Positions 1 to 11,596 of a stretch of DNA of 64,000 nucleotides are shown here, piece by piece. Location of the stretch: the NCBI GenBank assembly GCA_944472135.2, contig OX235267.1:34007312-34071311 (forward strand), read 5' to 3'. The number at the start of each line of letters is the position of its first letter. Within the stretch, counting starts at the first letter, position 1. Both the position numbers and the translations under genes were made by a program. This DNA is from Trichobilharzia regenti (taxonomy: Eukaryota > Platyhelminthes > Trematoda > Strigeidida > Schistosomatidae). The notes under the pieces are model-generated. The model did no database searches, had not been told where the DNA came from, and saw only the letters and a list, made by a program, of their open reading frames with translations.

Positions 1-622
1 TTGCTGCCTTGGGTTCCTAGTGGAACATAGGGCTTCAACTGCACGTCTCCATTTTCTTCTGTCTTCTGCTATACTTTTCGCCTGCATCCATGTTAATCCA
101 TATTCTTTCAACTCCTCTTCACACGATCTCCTCCATGTCACCCTTGGACGTCCCACACGCCGCTTCCCTTTCGGGTTCCACTCGAAGGCTTGACGCGCGA
201 TGTCACCCAGCGGTCTCCTCAGAGAGTGTCCGATCCATCTCCACTTTCTCCTGCATATTTGTTGGACGATTGGTTCTTGCTTTGTTTGTTCCCACAATTC
301 CTTGTTGGTGATTCTTTCCGGCCTGGCCATCTGATCCTCAGTATTGAGCGAAGACAGTTGTTAATAAAGGTCTGCAGCCTTTTGGAAATATTCTTTGTGA
401 CCCGCGAAGTTTCTGATCCGTATAGAAGAACTGACCTTACGTTTGTATTGAAAATCCGAATTTTGTTGGTGATGCTGAGTGACGAAGATTTCCAGATTGA
501 TTTCAGGCTGATGAATGTGTTTCTCGCCTTCCCGATTCTCGATTTGACATCCTCGTCCGCTCCTCCTGTAGTTGAGACAATGCTCCCTAGATAAGTGAAT
601 GAAGTAGCCTCTTTCAAATCCC
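1..622 (-). mobile_element. RTE-type non-LTR retrotransposon, 3' end fragment
   Basis: The minus strand encodes the C-terminal end of an RTE-like reverse-transcriptase polyprotein: a FTYLGS motif, then LLYGSE, LRSILRIRW, and in a neighbouring frame WIGHSLRRP and GRPRVTWRR. The open frame 219-617 is broken by a small indel near 320, after which the homology continues in another frame to about position 20. The element is 5'-truncated near 622. Its 3' end reads GAAGCCCTATGTTCCACTAG, the same tail found on a SINE family at 60518-60738. Plus-strand ORFs here are shadows. Confidence 0.8.
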
Positions 623-2139
623 TCCTTAATCCTTAATGAAGAAGTAATTCTTGTTCATAAACAAAAGCATTTTAAAATTATATTGTAACTAGTAAGCCAG
701 AAGATAGAATAAAGAAAGCATTACTAGTGAATAACTACTACCCACCAGAATTTATTCAGAAATATATGAAAAACGATAGAAAAACTAAGATTAACAATAA
801 AAATGACGAAATTAATATGGAGTTCCAAGACTCTGTTGTACAGTTGTATAAAGAAGGAAGCCTTAAGTAGGATTCTCAATGAGACTTGAATTACAGTGGC
901 ATTTAAACCAAACAACTCAAGCCTTTCAGAGATAAACTTTGTCGGCTTAAGAATCGAGTAGATATAATTAAGAAAAATAATATAATTTACCGAATACCAT
1001 GTAGTGACTGTCATTGAGGTCAATTAAAAAGGTCAAACTAGTAGGTCGGAATCAACTAGATTGTTGAAACATAAAAATTTAGTTAGACTTAGAATAATTG
1101 ACCCTGCTAAGTCAAATAACCTAGAAAAAAAACAGACCTCAGCCATTTCACTGGATTCATTTGCATGTAATCACAAAGTAGGGTGGTCGGGACAAGGTGA
1201 GAGTATTAAAAAGTAATATAGTTAGGTGGAGAGAGGGAGACATTAATCACTGAAGCTTAATTTATCGACACAACACTGGACACATGCAATGGAAATGATG
1301 CAATTCCTACCTACTGGAGATATAGTAGGTGGCAACAAACAACAAGGGGAAGACGGAGAGAGAGAGAGAGAGAAAAAATGTATATAAGACAAGTTGTGAA
1401 GCCATATGACTAAAATTGATATGCAATTATGACTGGCAATACTTTATACTCGAAACCTTGTCATCCAGTTGTTAATACGGCATCTCTGTGTGACATCTAA
1501 AATAAACTTATCTAATATGAAATTACATGCTACCACAGTACCCAAGTTCTACACTTACATTAGTGTTTTATTAAATGGTGCAAGCGGTTGAAGAGGACCG
1601 ACGAAATTCGATGAATTCATGTTATTCTCTGTTTGAAGAGACCATTGCATAACCAACAGTTGGTTAGGTAATGAATGGTCAGGAAGAATAGATAAACAAA
1701 TTAGATAATAATTACATAAGAATGCTAAAAGGTGAATAGATCATTTGAATTAGTTAAAATAGTAATCAGAATACAATAACAGTATCCAGTGATAGTTACA
1801 GGGATACTGGAAAAATCACTTGTAAGACTATTAGCGTATTATGCGAAAGACTGCAGAAGGGAAAAGTGGCTTTGTAAAATTCTTCTAAACATACTGATTT
1901 AACTTATTCGAAAAAAATTCAAAATAAGTGCTTCATCGAAGAGACACTTTTCAACGAATTTATTATCAAGCTGTACAATCGTATATATATAGTAAGTGTG
2001 GTAATCCCTAATCATATTTTGGCTCTACCTATTTTTCGTTTTGTCTATTCAGTTTGTATACTCTTCCTTTATCACGTCAATTATTACTATTACTATTCAC
2101 ACTTTGAATTGTACCCGGTGTCATTTCACTTATCTTATC
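623..2139. other. AT-rich DNA without recognised features
   Basis: No convincing coding region on either strand. It contains a short (GA)n run near 1357-1373 and a short (TA)n near 1983-1992. The 99-codon minus ORF at 724-1023 looks like random AT-rich sequence. Confidence 0.5.
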
Positions 2140-2319
2140 TTTGATTACAGCTTGATTCCACACCATATTTTTGGTACAAGTGTGGAATTTTCAGCGTGGA
2201 TATCGGTAGCCCGAAATTCGCAGGTCGACCATAGGTATCAGGTGTGCGTCGGCGTGGGCTCGAACCCTGGACCATGTGCATGGTCGGCGAGAGTCCTAAC
2301 CACTGTGCCACCGACGCAA
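2140..2319 (-). repeat. tRNA-headed SINE (family B1)
   Basis: On the minus strand a tRNA-like head at 2245-2317 starts GCGTCGGTGGCACAGTGG, carries a B-box-like GGTTCGAGCC, and ends with CCGACGC, complementary to its first seven bases. The anticodon arm is replaced by a GACCATG/CATGGTC hairpin, so it is not a working tRNA. A body of about 105 bp follows. Head and body recur together at 61895-62077, as expected for a SINE. Confidence 0.75.
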
Positions 2320-2329
2320 ACTTGTCATT

Positions 2330-3099
2330 CTGAATCAGCTTTGTGCTACAATGTTAAATTCTACGTTGTCGAAGTTCATAAAGTGTTCCGTGACGTATTT
2401 ATTTTTACTCTATTTGCCTACTAATCCTACAATCATACACCCCATTCCAAGTTCTATACTTCCTATGAATTGTTCTGTGTGACAATAATTGTTTTGACAT
2501 TTAACTATGATTATAACCACAAACATTTCACTTGTATTTCATACTACTATTATTATTTTATGCATTCACACCTATGCATTCAATTCCCTCACCGGATATA
2601 TTTTCTTAAAAAAACACCATATATTATTTATACGATTGTACAGCTTGATAATAGATTCGTTGAAAAGAGTGTTTTGATTTTCTATATGTTTCAATGGGAA
2701 TTTTCCATAAATTAACACATTCAGACTAATTCCGATTACCTCTACTGGTTTAATGAAAGTCGAATTTGGATGCCTTGAGAAGAATTGCTGAACTGAGATA
2801 AATATCTTTGAAAGTGTTGTAATAACCTGCTACTAATCTCTACAAATTAGCTGAGATCTTGAATTTCGTAATTATTTTCACTCCTCCTGTGCTTAAATAA
2901 TTCTTGTTGAATATCATGTCACCATATAACTGTTTTAATTTCAGTGCATTATTTTAAGAGCTATACATTAGTTTAGAGCATTTGATGAAGAACTAAATGG
3001 AAAAAAGATATATTCCTTGACCCGATCTGCTTTTTGTAAATCCCATCTGTGTTTGATCCATCCAGTAGTTTTTTTGGTTTTGTTGTTGTAGTGTTCTCT
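2330..3099. other. AT-rich DNA without recognised features
   Basis: No domain, tRNA or repeat recognised. The small ORFs have biased, low-complexity translations rich in Y, F and H. Confidence 0.5.
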
Positions 3100-3665
3100 T
3101 ACTTCGATGGTCTCATTGTCCTTCTACACAACATACTCATTAACAGTCTCCTTCCTCCATGTCACCCTAGCACTCAACTCGTCTTCTCCCACTGGGGTTC
3201 CACTCTAGGGCATTATTATATTATTATTGTTTCCCCTAGTTCCTAGAGGAAAATAGGGCTTCAGCCGCACGCGTTCTGTTCTTCACCATGTCTGCCCACA
3301 TGTTTTCATCTTCTCTTAGCATGATCTCCTCCATGTCACCCTTGCACTGACGACCAACTCACCGCTTCCCATTTGGGTTCCACTTGAGCGATGGCCTAGC
3401 GTGCGATGTCCCTTGGTGATGATTTGCCAGAGTATGGCCAATCCACTCCTATTTCTTCCTGCATATTTGTTGCATAAATGCTTCCTACTGGGTTGGTTCG
3501 CTCCCAGAGACCCCTCCCTGTTGGTGATCTTTTCTAGTCATTTGATCTTGAGTACTGAGCGAAGATGGCTGTTGATGAAAGTCTGTAGTTTGTTCGAAGT
3601 GCCCTTCGTGACGCGGTGCCAATTCTCTGATCCGTATAGTAGAACTGACTTTACGATATTACTCA
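3100..3665 (-). mobile_element. two RTE-type 3' end fragments
   Basis: 3228-3665 aligns by eye with 1-430 in the same minus orientation: the CCCTAT-TTCC type 3' end, the block corresponding to the GRP...TWR region, and the segment ending at 'GATCCGTATAG-AGAACTGAC'. A shorter fragment at about 3128-3215 repeats the region around 'CTCCATGTCACCCT'. Both are 5'-truncated and full of indels, so they are dead copies. Confidence 0.7.
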
Positions 3666-3914
3666 ATGGTCTCGTCATCGTATGTTCATTCTATTGGCAT
3701 TTCCTTCCACAAATTTGTCTGAAAAACATTCCAGATGTATTCACTAAGGATATGGAAACAGCTAGTTATCTGAAAAGAAATCATATTCCTAAACTTAATT
3801 ACTGTTACATACATAATGAGAATAAATTACTGAATATGTTTTTCGGTTATTTCAACAACCCTACACTTCATTTAGAATAAGAATAATTGTAGGGAACAAC
3901 TGTTTCCAATTTCT

Positions 3915-4077
3915 TCTAGGAGTATTGGACAGCCGTCTTGTCCTAGTTAGTGACTCTTCACCAGGATGCACCCACCGGGTCTCGAACCCAAGACCTTCGG
4001 GTTATAAGGCGAATTCGTAGGCCATTTAACCCCTGGGATCTGACTCAATGGCCCATGAATTCCAACTTCTACCAATT

Positions 4078-4083
<6 letters not shown>
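3915..4083 (-). repeat. SINE family A, inverted half
   Basis: Minus-strand copy of a tRNA-headed SINE: the reverse complement contains the CCCAGGGG / GGTTCGAGACC B-box region followed by a decayed hammerhead-like core. It is head-to-head with the plus-strand copy at 4121-4345, separated only by an (AT)n run. The same arrangement recurs at four other sites in the window. Confidence 0.7.

Positions 4084-4120
<37 letters not shown>
4081..4120. repeat. (AT)n microsatellite
   Basis: An uninterrupted AT dinucleotide run at the junction of two opposed SINE copies, ending in GTATGTATT. Confidence 0.95.
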
Positions 4121-4123
<3 letters not shown>

Positions 4124-4345
4124 TGCGCAACCGCCAGCCAGTGTCATGCGCGAGTAACTTTCCCGTTGCCTGACATGATGGGCCTCACCGGTTACAACTC
4201 CTCACTAAAACCCCGGTGGGATCACACTAATGAAGAGTCCCAAGCCAGGACAAAACAGCTGCCCTGTACTCCCAGGTTTTCCAGTGGTTCTCTATCTGAT
4301 GTCAGCTCGTGAACAATGCTGCAACCGATCATATCCCTGCAAACA
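4121..4345 (+). repeat. SINE family A copy
   Basis: Contains CACTAATGAAGAGTCCC, then GGACAAAACAGCTGCCC, CCCAGGTTTTCCAGTGG and GATGTCAGCTCGTG, the hammerhead-like core and 3' body shared with copies at 54407-54500 and 63253-63350. The core is mutated (CTAATGA, ACAAAAC). Confidence 0.7.
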
Positions 4346-4735
4346 AAATACTTAAAACTTAAAAGTCAAAGCCCTATTTTCCACGCGGATATCGTTATTT
4401 TACCCCATTAGTTGGTTTATTTCTTTGTATCCTTCAAAATGTTGCTCAAATCACTGACTACACTTAGTTCTTGAAGCCTATATATTTTGCTGAATATCAA
4501 TACACCAAACATACAGTTTAATTTGATTTTATCTCATGTTCTTATTGAACGTGCATATTTTATATGAACTGAAATGATAATCAGTACCAACTGACTATTT
4601 CTGAGTGGACAGTGGTTAGTAACTAGTGTAGTGATAGGACTAGATAGGTAGATAGATGTGGCTAGACACATTACACTAGTTACTGACTGGTGTCCAATCA
4701 AAAATATCCAATACAGTCCTGCAGGAGATCAATCG
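4346..4735. other. no recognised features
   Basis: AT-rich sequence, no ORF or repeat recognised. Confidence 0.4.
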
Positions 4736-4960
4736 TTAGCCTGAATAGCTGCTCAGTGATAACGTCTCTGACCGCTTGCACTGGGTGATGCGGGTTCGAA
4801 TCCCAGAAGGGACATCAGTTCCTTCGAGGTTGCACATATGCCTTGCTGATGAGTGACAACTAGAACGAAATCTGGATCGAGCGAGGCCTCCTGTCGATTG
4901 CCTATAATGACCACTGACTATTATTATTACTATTGTTCCATCTTGTTCTTGTGCCACAAA
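4736..4960 (+). repeat. tRNA-headed SINE (family C) with hammerhead-like core
   Basis: An A-box-like TAGCTGCTCAGTGATAACG and a B-box-like GGTTCGAATCCC suggest a pol III promoter. Downstream is GCTGATGAGTGACAACTAGA followed by ACGAAATCTGGATC, matching the hammerhead pattern CUGANGA-stem II-GAAA-stem III-UC. Stem III could be ATC/GAT; GCCTTG upstream can pair with CGAGGC downstream. Schistosome SMalpha retroposons are known to combine a pol III promoter and a hammerhead ribozyme; assignment to that family is inferred. Helix I pairing leaves a three-base bulge, so activity is uncertain. Confidence 0.55.
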
Positions 4961-5030
4961 ACACTGATTTAATTCTAATTAACCTTTACCTGTTATTGAT
5001 TGTATGTTAAAATTAGGGGAATTATACCCG

Positions 5031-5179
5031 TAGAAACTGATTTGAAAACATTTATTTCCCGATACGAATTTAAAACAAGCAATAAAGGTTAATAAAGCAG
5101 GATTTAATGAATTCATCAAATTTCGGTAGAGCTCGTCAGCTGATTACTCTACATTCACGAATATATATACTTTTGAAAT

Positions 5180-5250
<71 letters not shown>

Positions 5251-5418
5251 TCGTGTATGTAGAGTATTCAACTTATCAGTCTTATATCTCCCAATGTAAT
5301 TTCAAAAGTATATATATTCGTGAATGTAGAGTATTCAGCTGACGAGTTCTACCGAAATTTGATGAATTCATTAAATCCTGCTTTATTAACCTTTATTGCT
5401 TGTTTTAGAAACTGATTT
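5031..5418. repeat. foldback element with (TA)n loop and flanking 13-bp direct repeats
   Basis: Arms of about 113 bp (roughly 5072-5186 and 5296-5408) are near-perfect inverted complements, both containing AAATTTCGGTAGA...CTACATTCACGAATATATAT. The loop is a (TA)n stretch plus a partial third copy of the arm motif. TAGAAACTGATTT occurs at 5031-5043 and again at 5406-5418, a likely target-site duplication. No coding capacity. It may be a non-autonomous DNA transposon or paired retroelement ends. Confidence 0.7.
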
Positions 5419-6739
5419 TATTGAAAACGACTATGTTCTCTCTAGTTACGTCTGGTTCTGAATGTGTTTTTTATTTTTGGGAAGTAGGCAACATGAGTTT
5501 TGATCAGAGCATCATAATTACTCACTCATGATAAGAGAGACAATGCCATACTAAATCCCATCCATTCAATTATTCTCCAGTGTGCAATAGGAGGTCAAGG
5601 TCAGATGGTGCAAGGTGGTAGAATGAATGACGTCATTCTTTGTTTTTACATGAATTGACCCAAATGACTATCTAGTCAAGAAGCTGTCTGCTTAATATAT
5701 GGGAAAGACTTTTTCTTGAATTTTCGTACATCAGATTGGTCTGGTTCAGAGTACTGAACCGTTCATTCCATCCAAACTCTGACAAGACAAATAAGTAAGC
5801 TGATGAAATTGATTAGAATAAGACCTTTCAAAAAAGGTGATAGCTCTGAATGAATTCTTATCAGGGTTTCCCACTATTCTTGCCAGTCCATGGTGTGTAT
5901 AAGTTGCTATAGATTACTTTGATTTTAATAGCATATATAAAGTTGAAAAAACCATATATTGTGGTCTTAAATTGCCTACTTTCAGATGCACTATGGTTAA
6001 TAATTATTTGAAAATAATACTAACTGTATAATATAAGATGAACCAAGTTGCACAGGAATCAAGGGAATTCTAAACTAATAATTGGTAACCAGCAATGGAA
6101 CCAAGTTTCGTCCTATTCGGGACTCATCATCCGACTGCGCCTACATCCCTTGTGAATAATAGTATTTCCACTGAGATTCGACTCCCACCATCATCACTTC
6201 AGACGTCAAGTTGTCATCTAGGTGACGAGTTCAAAATAGAAAGAGATAAGAAAAATACATGAACAGTGACCAAAATTTTCTTTTCGATGATTCATTTTGA
6301 TAAGTTGTACAAATGCAATTGTATTTCGATAAAGAAAGGAAGACGAAATTTGCAGTATAAAATGATGTCATCATTCTATTTCACAGGTTCTCATCGGCTG
6401 CACATCACTACCTGAAATTACAATGGCTTTATAGATGATAATAACATACTTTAATGTTTGAGTGGTAGTAGAGAAAAGACAACATAAAATTGACGCATCT
6501 AAATGAAAGCATTACAATGTTTTTAGTTTAAGTTTTCATCATCAATTTTTACGCTTTCAAAGTTAAAAAGAGGGGGGAGGGAGGAGTAAGACAGAAAACA
6601 GAAAAATTGATTAACAGAACAGTGTTAGCTTGTAGCTTGTTCACATAGCAACTCAAGAAACAAAAGCGGTTACAGTTTATGAGATTAAGATTTGTTCAGT
6701 GAGTTGAGATCACTGAATTAGATGACTAATCAAAATCAA
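5419..6739. other. no recognised features
   Basis: About 1.3 kb of AT-rich DNA. No ORF of note, no recognised repeat. Confidence 0.4.
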
Positions 6740-6746
6740 AATTCTG

Positions 6747-7505
6747 TTACCAAGGTAGTGAGAGGTTAATCACACTCTCTTTCCGTATGCATAAGTTTGG
6801 TTTAAGTCGTTTGATTGCGATTGCTTCGGCAAATCGTAGTAAATTTGCTGTCCTTTGTCTATTTAATATTTTGAAGGACTTAGAAATCTCTACGAGATGT
6901 CCGGTATCAACAATGTGTCTGGCAATTGCACTCTGGGAATATCTGCTTCCTTTCAGGCACAGGTTTTTGGGAATATGTTCAGGAAACCGGATAGAAGCCC
7001 TTCTTTCTGTCCTTCCAATGTACTTGCTCCCGCAAGTGCACGTGAATTCATAAACGCAGTTGGAGGTGATATCAGCAGGGTATTTATCCAATTTTGAGTG
7101 GATTAAAGAAGGAGTGGTGCTGTATACTGTTATGAGTTTTGCTGCCGGGAAGCTTCTATTTATTGCACCTTTCAATCTTTTGTCAATCTTTTGTGACACT
7201 GCATCTCCTTCGTATGGTAGACAAATAAACACTTTTTTCTTTTCTACAGTTGGATGCTTTTCTTTCTCATCTTCTTCTCTTCTATACTTCTGTATAAATC
7301 CCTTAGGGTATCCATTTTCCTTTAGGCATTTCTCGACGAAAACTAATTCTTCTTCGACCCTGTTTGGTGAACATAGCTTCCTGGCTCTGTCGTACAAAGC
7401 CCTCACTAATCCACGTTTATAGCTTATGGGACAAAAGCTGTTATAGTGAAGATATTGTCCAGTCCAGGTTTCTTTTCTATAAATGGACTTTTCGACCATC
7501 TGCAA
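6747..7505 (-). pseudogene. Penelope-like element, C-terminal GIY-YIG endonuclease region
   Basis: A 252-codon frame on the minus strand reads from the end of the RT domain (IYRKETWTGQYLHYNSF, SYKRGLVR) through the linker (EEELVFVEKCLKENGYPKGF, KVFICLPYEGD) into the GIY-YIG nuclease (CVYEFTCTCGSKYIGRTERR, then IRFPEHIP, ending NLCIRKESVINLSLPW). In Penelope-like elements this nuclease nicks target DNA for reverse transcription. The RT domain upstream is absent, so this is a 5'-truncated copy, although the frame is open throughout. Two more decayed copies follow at 7858-8266 and 8690-9190. Confidence 0.85.
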
Positions 7506-7857
7506 CCAAATGTAATCATATTTAACAAAGAATTCATAAGGCCAATCAAATACTGGTCAATTTGTTATTGAAAATATTTCCTATAATGAAAGGTGTAATC
7601 TAGAAGGGGTAACTAAATGGAAATTAGAAAAAGGGGCAGAAGTTGGGATGATGTAATAAGTGTGGGAGAATGACCAATCAATACGGTTATGTGAAGTAAA
7701 CAAAAAAAATACTGAAAAGAAGATACAATCTATATGAAGATGCAATTTTATCAATAAATAATAATAGAGTGATACTAAAATTAGGATACTGCGGATAATA
7801 ATAATAAGCTTACATAATAAAATGAAGCAGAATTATGATAAGAAATTTACTCTGGTC
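7506..7857. other. spacer between Penelope-like fragments
   Basis: AT-rich; no RT domain found on the minus strand where it would be expected for a complete Penelope-like element. Confidence 0.5.
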
Positions 7858-8266
7858 ACGGCATGGCAAGTGAATTTATGCAATGCTTTTGAACGCAGAG
7901 GTCAGGTTTAGGATCCCGAATATCCAATGATTCAGCTAGGGACAGATGGCGTATTCGAAGTCCATTCGTGAGATATTGACGAACTCTGTGAAGGCTTCAT
8001 GCGGGGGTGTTCGATGTTCGGAGGTTGACAAGCTGTTCGAGGACAGATCTGCTGATATTCTTCTTTTGTCCTCTGGTTAGCCAGGCTGTACAGCGTCCCT
8101 GAATACGTTTACGGGCTTGATGTAGCGTACGGTAGATGGATATTTTTGTCAGTTTACTTACACCTGTGGAGTAAATTACATCAGCCGTACGTAAATTCAA
8201 GTCCGCAAACGTGGCAACAAGCACGCAGCCCAGGTCCAAGGCTTCCTTCCGATTGCCTTCAGCCAT
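7858..8266 (-). pseudogene. decayed Penelope-like GIY-YIG region (second subfamily)
   Basis: The 89-codon frame 7997-8266 contains ISIYRTLHQARKRI and CTAWLTRGQKKN, lining up with the KYIGRTERR...IRFPEHIPKNL part of the copy at 6747-7505. After a stop at 7997 the homology continues downstream on the same strand as LSLAESLDI, KPDLCVQKHCINSLAMP, matching the NLCIRKESVINLSLPW C-terminus. Sequence divergence implies a different Penelope-like subfamily. Several core residues are lost (YIGRT has become IYRT), so it cannot be active. Confidence 0.65.
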
Positions 8267-8689
8267 TTAACCAAAAACCATAGTTGGAGAGACTGAAAGC
8301 AACTCAATGAGTTGACGTGACTAATATGGTTGGCTAGACAGTTAACGTAATCAGAATCAGATTACAGTTACCACTGTAACAGTAGAAGACCAGGGACTTA
8401 GTAGAACATTGTTTAGTTGAAATTTAAGTACCTCTATAAAGCGAAATTATGTACGCCTTATCTTCAACGCACCATTTTCACGGATCATCCGTGTTGTGCT
8501 TGTTCTGCCCTTCCTTCATATTGTGTTTTGTACTATTCCTTTCACGTCTCCCATGTTTCTGAATCATTTGCTTTCTTTGACGTCAAATCTATCTCTTTGA
8601 TATATGATATTTTTATACCAATGAACTTCTCTTCGTAAACTACTGATGAATTTTATCAGTAGCATACACCACACCAAGACAGTGAGAGA
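8267..8689. other. no recognised features
   Basis: Short ORF at 8417-8638 has no recognisable domain. Confidence 0.4.
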
Positions 8690-9190
8690 TTTATCTCAAT
8701 CACATTGTATAATTTTGGTTCAAGACTCCAGTAAATCGTAGTAAGTTTAGTGTCCTTTTTACATCTAGTTTTATAAAGGAATTGGAGATATCGAGGAAAT
8801 TGCCACAAGATGTCTTATGACTGTGCTTTGTGGATACTGGCTTACATTTAGACGTGAATTTTTTGAAATCAGCTCAAAAAACCGTATGGAAACATTGCTC
8901 CCTAGTGGCAGGAAATTTGCAAATACAGCTGGAAGTGTGACGTCAGCAGGTTACTTATCGTGTTTGGATTAGTTCATTAAGCTGGTCATTCTGTATACCA
9001 ATACAACTGTGACTGCAGGGAAACATATTTTTATTGTTGTTTTATTCGTTTGTTGTTCCTTTAGGATAGTGTTTTTTCCCTTGAATAGGAAGCAACCAGG
9101 GTATTTCTTCTTTTCAAGACTTAAGTATTTTGCTTCTCTGTAGTTCCTTTTCTGTAATTTATAACATATTTTATGCTATCACTTCTATAT
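8690..9190 (-). pseudogene. decayed Penelope-like fragment (same subfamily as 6747-7505)
   Basis: Nucleotide similarity by eye to 6750-7280: shared blocks include AAATCGTAGTAA-TTTG/AGTGTCCTTT, GGAGTT/ACATCAGC/GTCAGCAGG and a GCAGGGAA-C block near 9013. Multiple indels and stops. Same strand and order as the better-preserved copy, so it is either an independent insertion or part of a local duplication. Confidence 0.6.
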
Positions 9191-9329
9191 TGATGTCTGT
9201 TATTCTCCTTCTTTTATGACCAGTGCAGTTCCAGGTAGTACGAACTGCAGCTAATGAGAATCTGTGAAACGAAGTGATTTTATCTCTGTATACGGCGAAC
9301 TTGGTCTTTCTTGCTTTGTCAAAGTTTTC

Positions 9330-9495
9330 AAGTGTTGGTTTGCAAGGATTTGATCTGTTACAAGTTGACATAAGTTAGAGAACCACGGGAATTCATAGGC
9401 CACTGGGTTAGGTCCCAGCGTTTGTATGGTCTAAAAGCTCACCTTATAATCAGTTGGTCCTGGGTTCGAAACGCAGTGGATGTATGTGGCTGTAC
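9330..9495. repeat. SINE family A inverted pair (degenerate)
   Basis: 9330-9385 is the 3' tail in minus orientation (TTGGTTTGCAAGGATTTGAT, AGTTAGAGAACCA); 9385-9495 is a tRNA-like head in plus orientation (GGTCCTGGGTTCGAAACGC). The halves are opposed, as at 3915-4345, 13008-13315, 53965-54541 and 62990-63370. Confidence 0.6.
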
Positions 9496-9789
9496 AGCGT
9501 TCATAACAGCACTGTAATAACGGCTGGTTCTATGATCCACCGAGTGATATATATTCAAGGTCACCCTCCATAGTTGCTATTCTTTAGGTTGGCTACAAAG
9601 TTAAAGCGGTATGTTTGTGTTTTTCTTATACACACAGACATACTTTCAGTTAGTCCATCTTCTTGTTCACATAGTAGGTAACTGAGGAAGGACAGTATGT
9701 TTTATGCTTTAATATACAAAGATAAGTTAAGAAAAGATAACCATTCAATCAAATCCCTGCAAACCAATACTTGAATATCAATGAGATGC

Positions 9790-10046
9790 TCACTGACGAC
9801 CAGCCCTATTCAGGTAGGTAGTAACCTTGGGTTCCAGTGGGAAGTCGTGACCATTAGGGTGCAGCAGGTCGGGTGTGAGGACAAATACTCGCCACCGAAG
9901 ACACTGGCTAGCGGTTGCGCTATATCGTGAATTGGCAGAAGTTGGAATTCATGCATTGGCCATTGGATCGGGTCCCAGTGTTTGAATGGTCTACAAGCTG
10001 TCCAGTACTCTAAGGTTGCATGCATTCTGCCTCTGTGCCACCGACG
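9790..10046 (+). repeat. SINE family A 5' region, chimeric with SINE B head
   Basis: GGGTGCAGCAGGTCGGGTGT, GCGCTATATCGTGAATTGGC and GGATCGGGTCCCAG match the upstream part of the copy at 54180-54541. It ends in TGTGCCACCGACGC, the reversed start of the SINE B head, so two SINE families are joined here. Confidence 0.6.
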
Positions 10047-10061
10047 CACCAACACATAAGT

Positions 10062-10193
10062 AATAAAGTATAATTATATTTCAATAGTTTACACACAATG
10101 ATAAGTTTTGTTATTGGTAATATTTTGAGCAAAATTACCAATAACAAAACTTATCATTGTGTCTAAATTATTGAAATATAATTATACTTTATT
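10062..10193. repeat. 60-bp-arm palindrome
   Basis: Arms 10062-10121 and 10134-10193 are inverted complements with two mismatches in 60 bp, around a 12-base spacer. ACATAAGTAATA occurs at 10054-10065 and 10229-10240, flanking the hairpin and possibly marking an insertion. No coding capacity. Confidence 0.9.
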
Positions 10194-10199
10194 TGATTT

Positions 10200-11596
10200 A
10201 ATCCACAATGCTCAAACTTTTTACTGATACATAAGTAATACAACAGTATATCGGGAAAACAGAAATAGAATAAGTGAGGGACAGAATCATGCAAACAGAT
10301 TAGCATACTTCTCACAGCTATTTGAAGCAGCTTTTTATCACTCCATGTTAAAACGATCTATACGTTTTGTTTGTTTGAGGGTGGATAGCAGTGGAGGTAA
10401 GAACAAGCGTTTTGCCTCATTTATGACCTCTCAGGGTTGAGGTACCTACATCCCATGTGACTGACAGTTTTTCCAGTGAGACTAAAAATCACTACCCATT
10501 GTTTCAAATACCAAAGTATAACATAATGGCCCATGAGAGCGTCCTCTTTTCCAATGTTTTTTAGGTGTTACTTCATGAGGCTGAGTCATAGTTGGAACAC
10601 TCACAATGACAGGGATGCAGGTACATACATTGGGAAAGTTGCAAACAGGATGAACTACGCTCATTGGAGATTTCATTGTCAGTCACCATCAACCAAAAAC
10701 CACCCAGCTAATCGTCAGATACTTTCAAAGGCATCCTTTCTAAGAGTACATATATTAGCAGAAGAAACAACATTTTGGTTTAATGTAATTGCTCAATGGG
10801 GAATTCAAAGCAACTTCAAAAAATGGGAATGCATATTTAAGGCACGAGGTTTCTATTTGAGGAATATTAATTCTGTTTTGAGTTGATAAGCGGTAAACCC
10901 AAGTGCAATTGACTTTCGTCTACATCGATAAAGTCACTTAAAATGCTTTTTTGGACATGTTACAAATAAAAATCAGCGAATTGGGTAGAAGTCAGGCATT
11001 GTAATAGACCATGATTCAATTTCGGTGCATGTGTTTGTTTGACCTAATATAAAATGGCTAAGTGTTACGTGACAAATTACCTACTGAACATAAATAAATA
11101 AAAAATAATAATATATAAAAGCTAGGCAGTTTTAGTCCAGAATACTAAAAAGATTTATTTGGTGGATATCTACAATAATAATAATAATGATAAGCTTTAC
11201 TCTAAAACAGTACTAATGATACAGCGTGGAATTTTCAGTATTTGGTATTATATTGCATCTAGTTTTATCGAATAACATTATGAACAATCATAAAGATAAT
11301 ATTTCAGGAATGTTAATAGCAGTCAAGGTGTAAAAAGAACAAAAATAGTGCGAAAAACGGAATCTGTTTCAATTAAGGCATAATAATCTCGCTATAGGAA
11401 TAAACTCCTAGTAATACATGAAGATTTTGATGATATTAAGGACTTTGAAAGTCATAAAACCAATAATAGTATTTATAATGGCCATAAAAAGCTTCAGAAA
11501 ATGAAATCAGTCTACAGCAAGCAAGTGTAGAACAAAGGGAAAAGAATTTCTAGTAGTACTAGTAGTATTAATAATAATAATAATAATAATAATAAT
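10200..11596. other. no recognised gene; (AAT)n near the end
   Basis: AT-rich. The 117-codon plus ORF at 10533-10886 has no recognisable domain and no splice-site context. An (AAT)n run lies at about 11564-11597. Confidence 0.4.

Noticed and set aside
190..594. Plus-strand 134-codon ORF
   Set aside because: Shadow of the RTE fragment on the minus strand.
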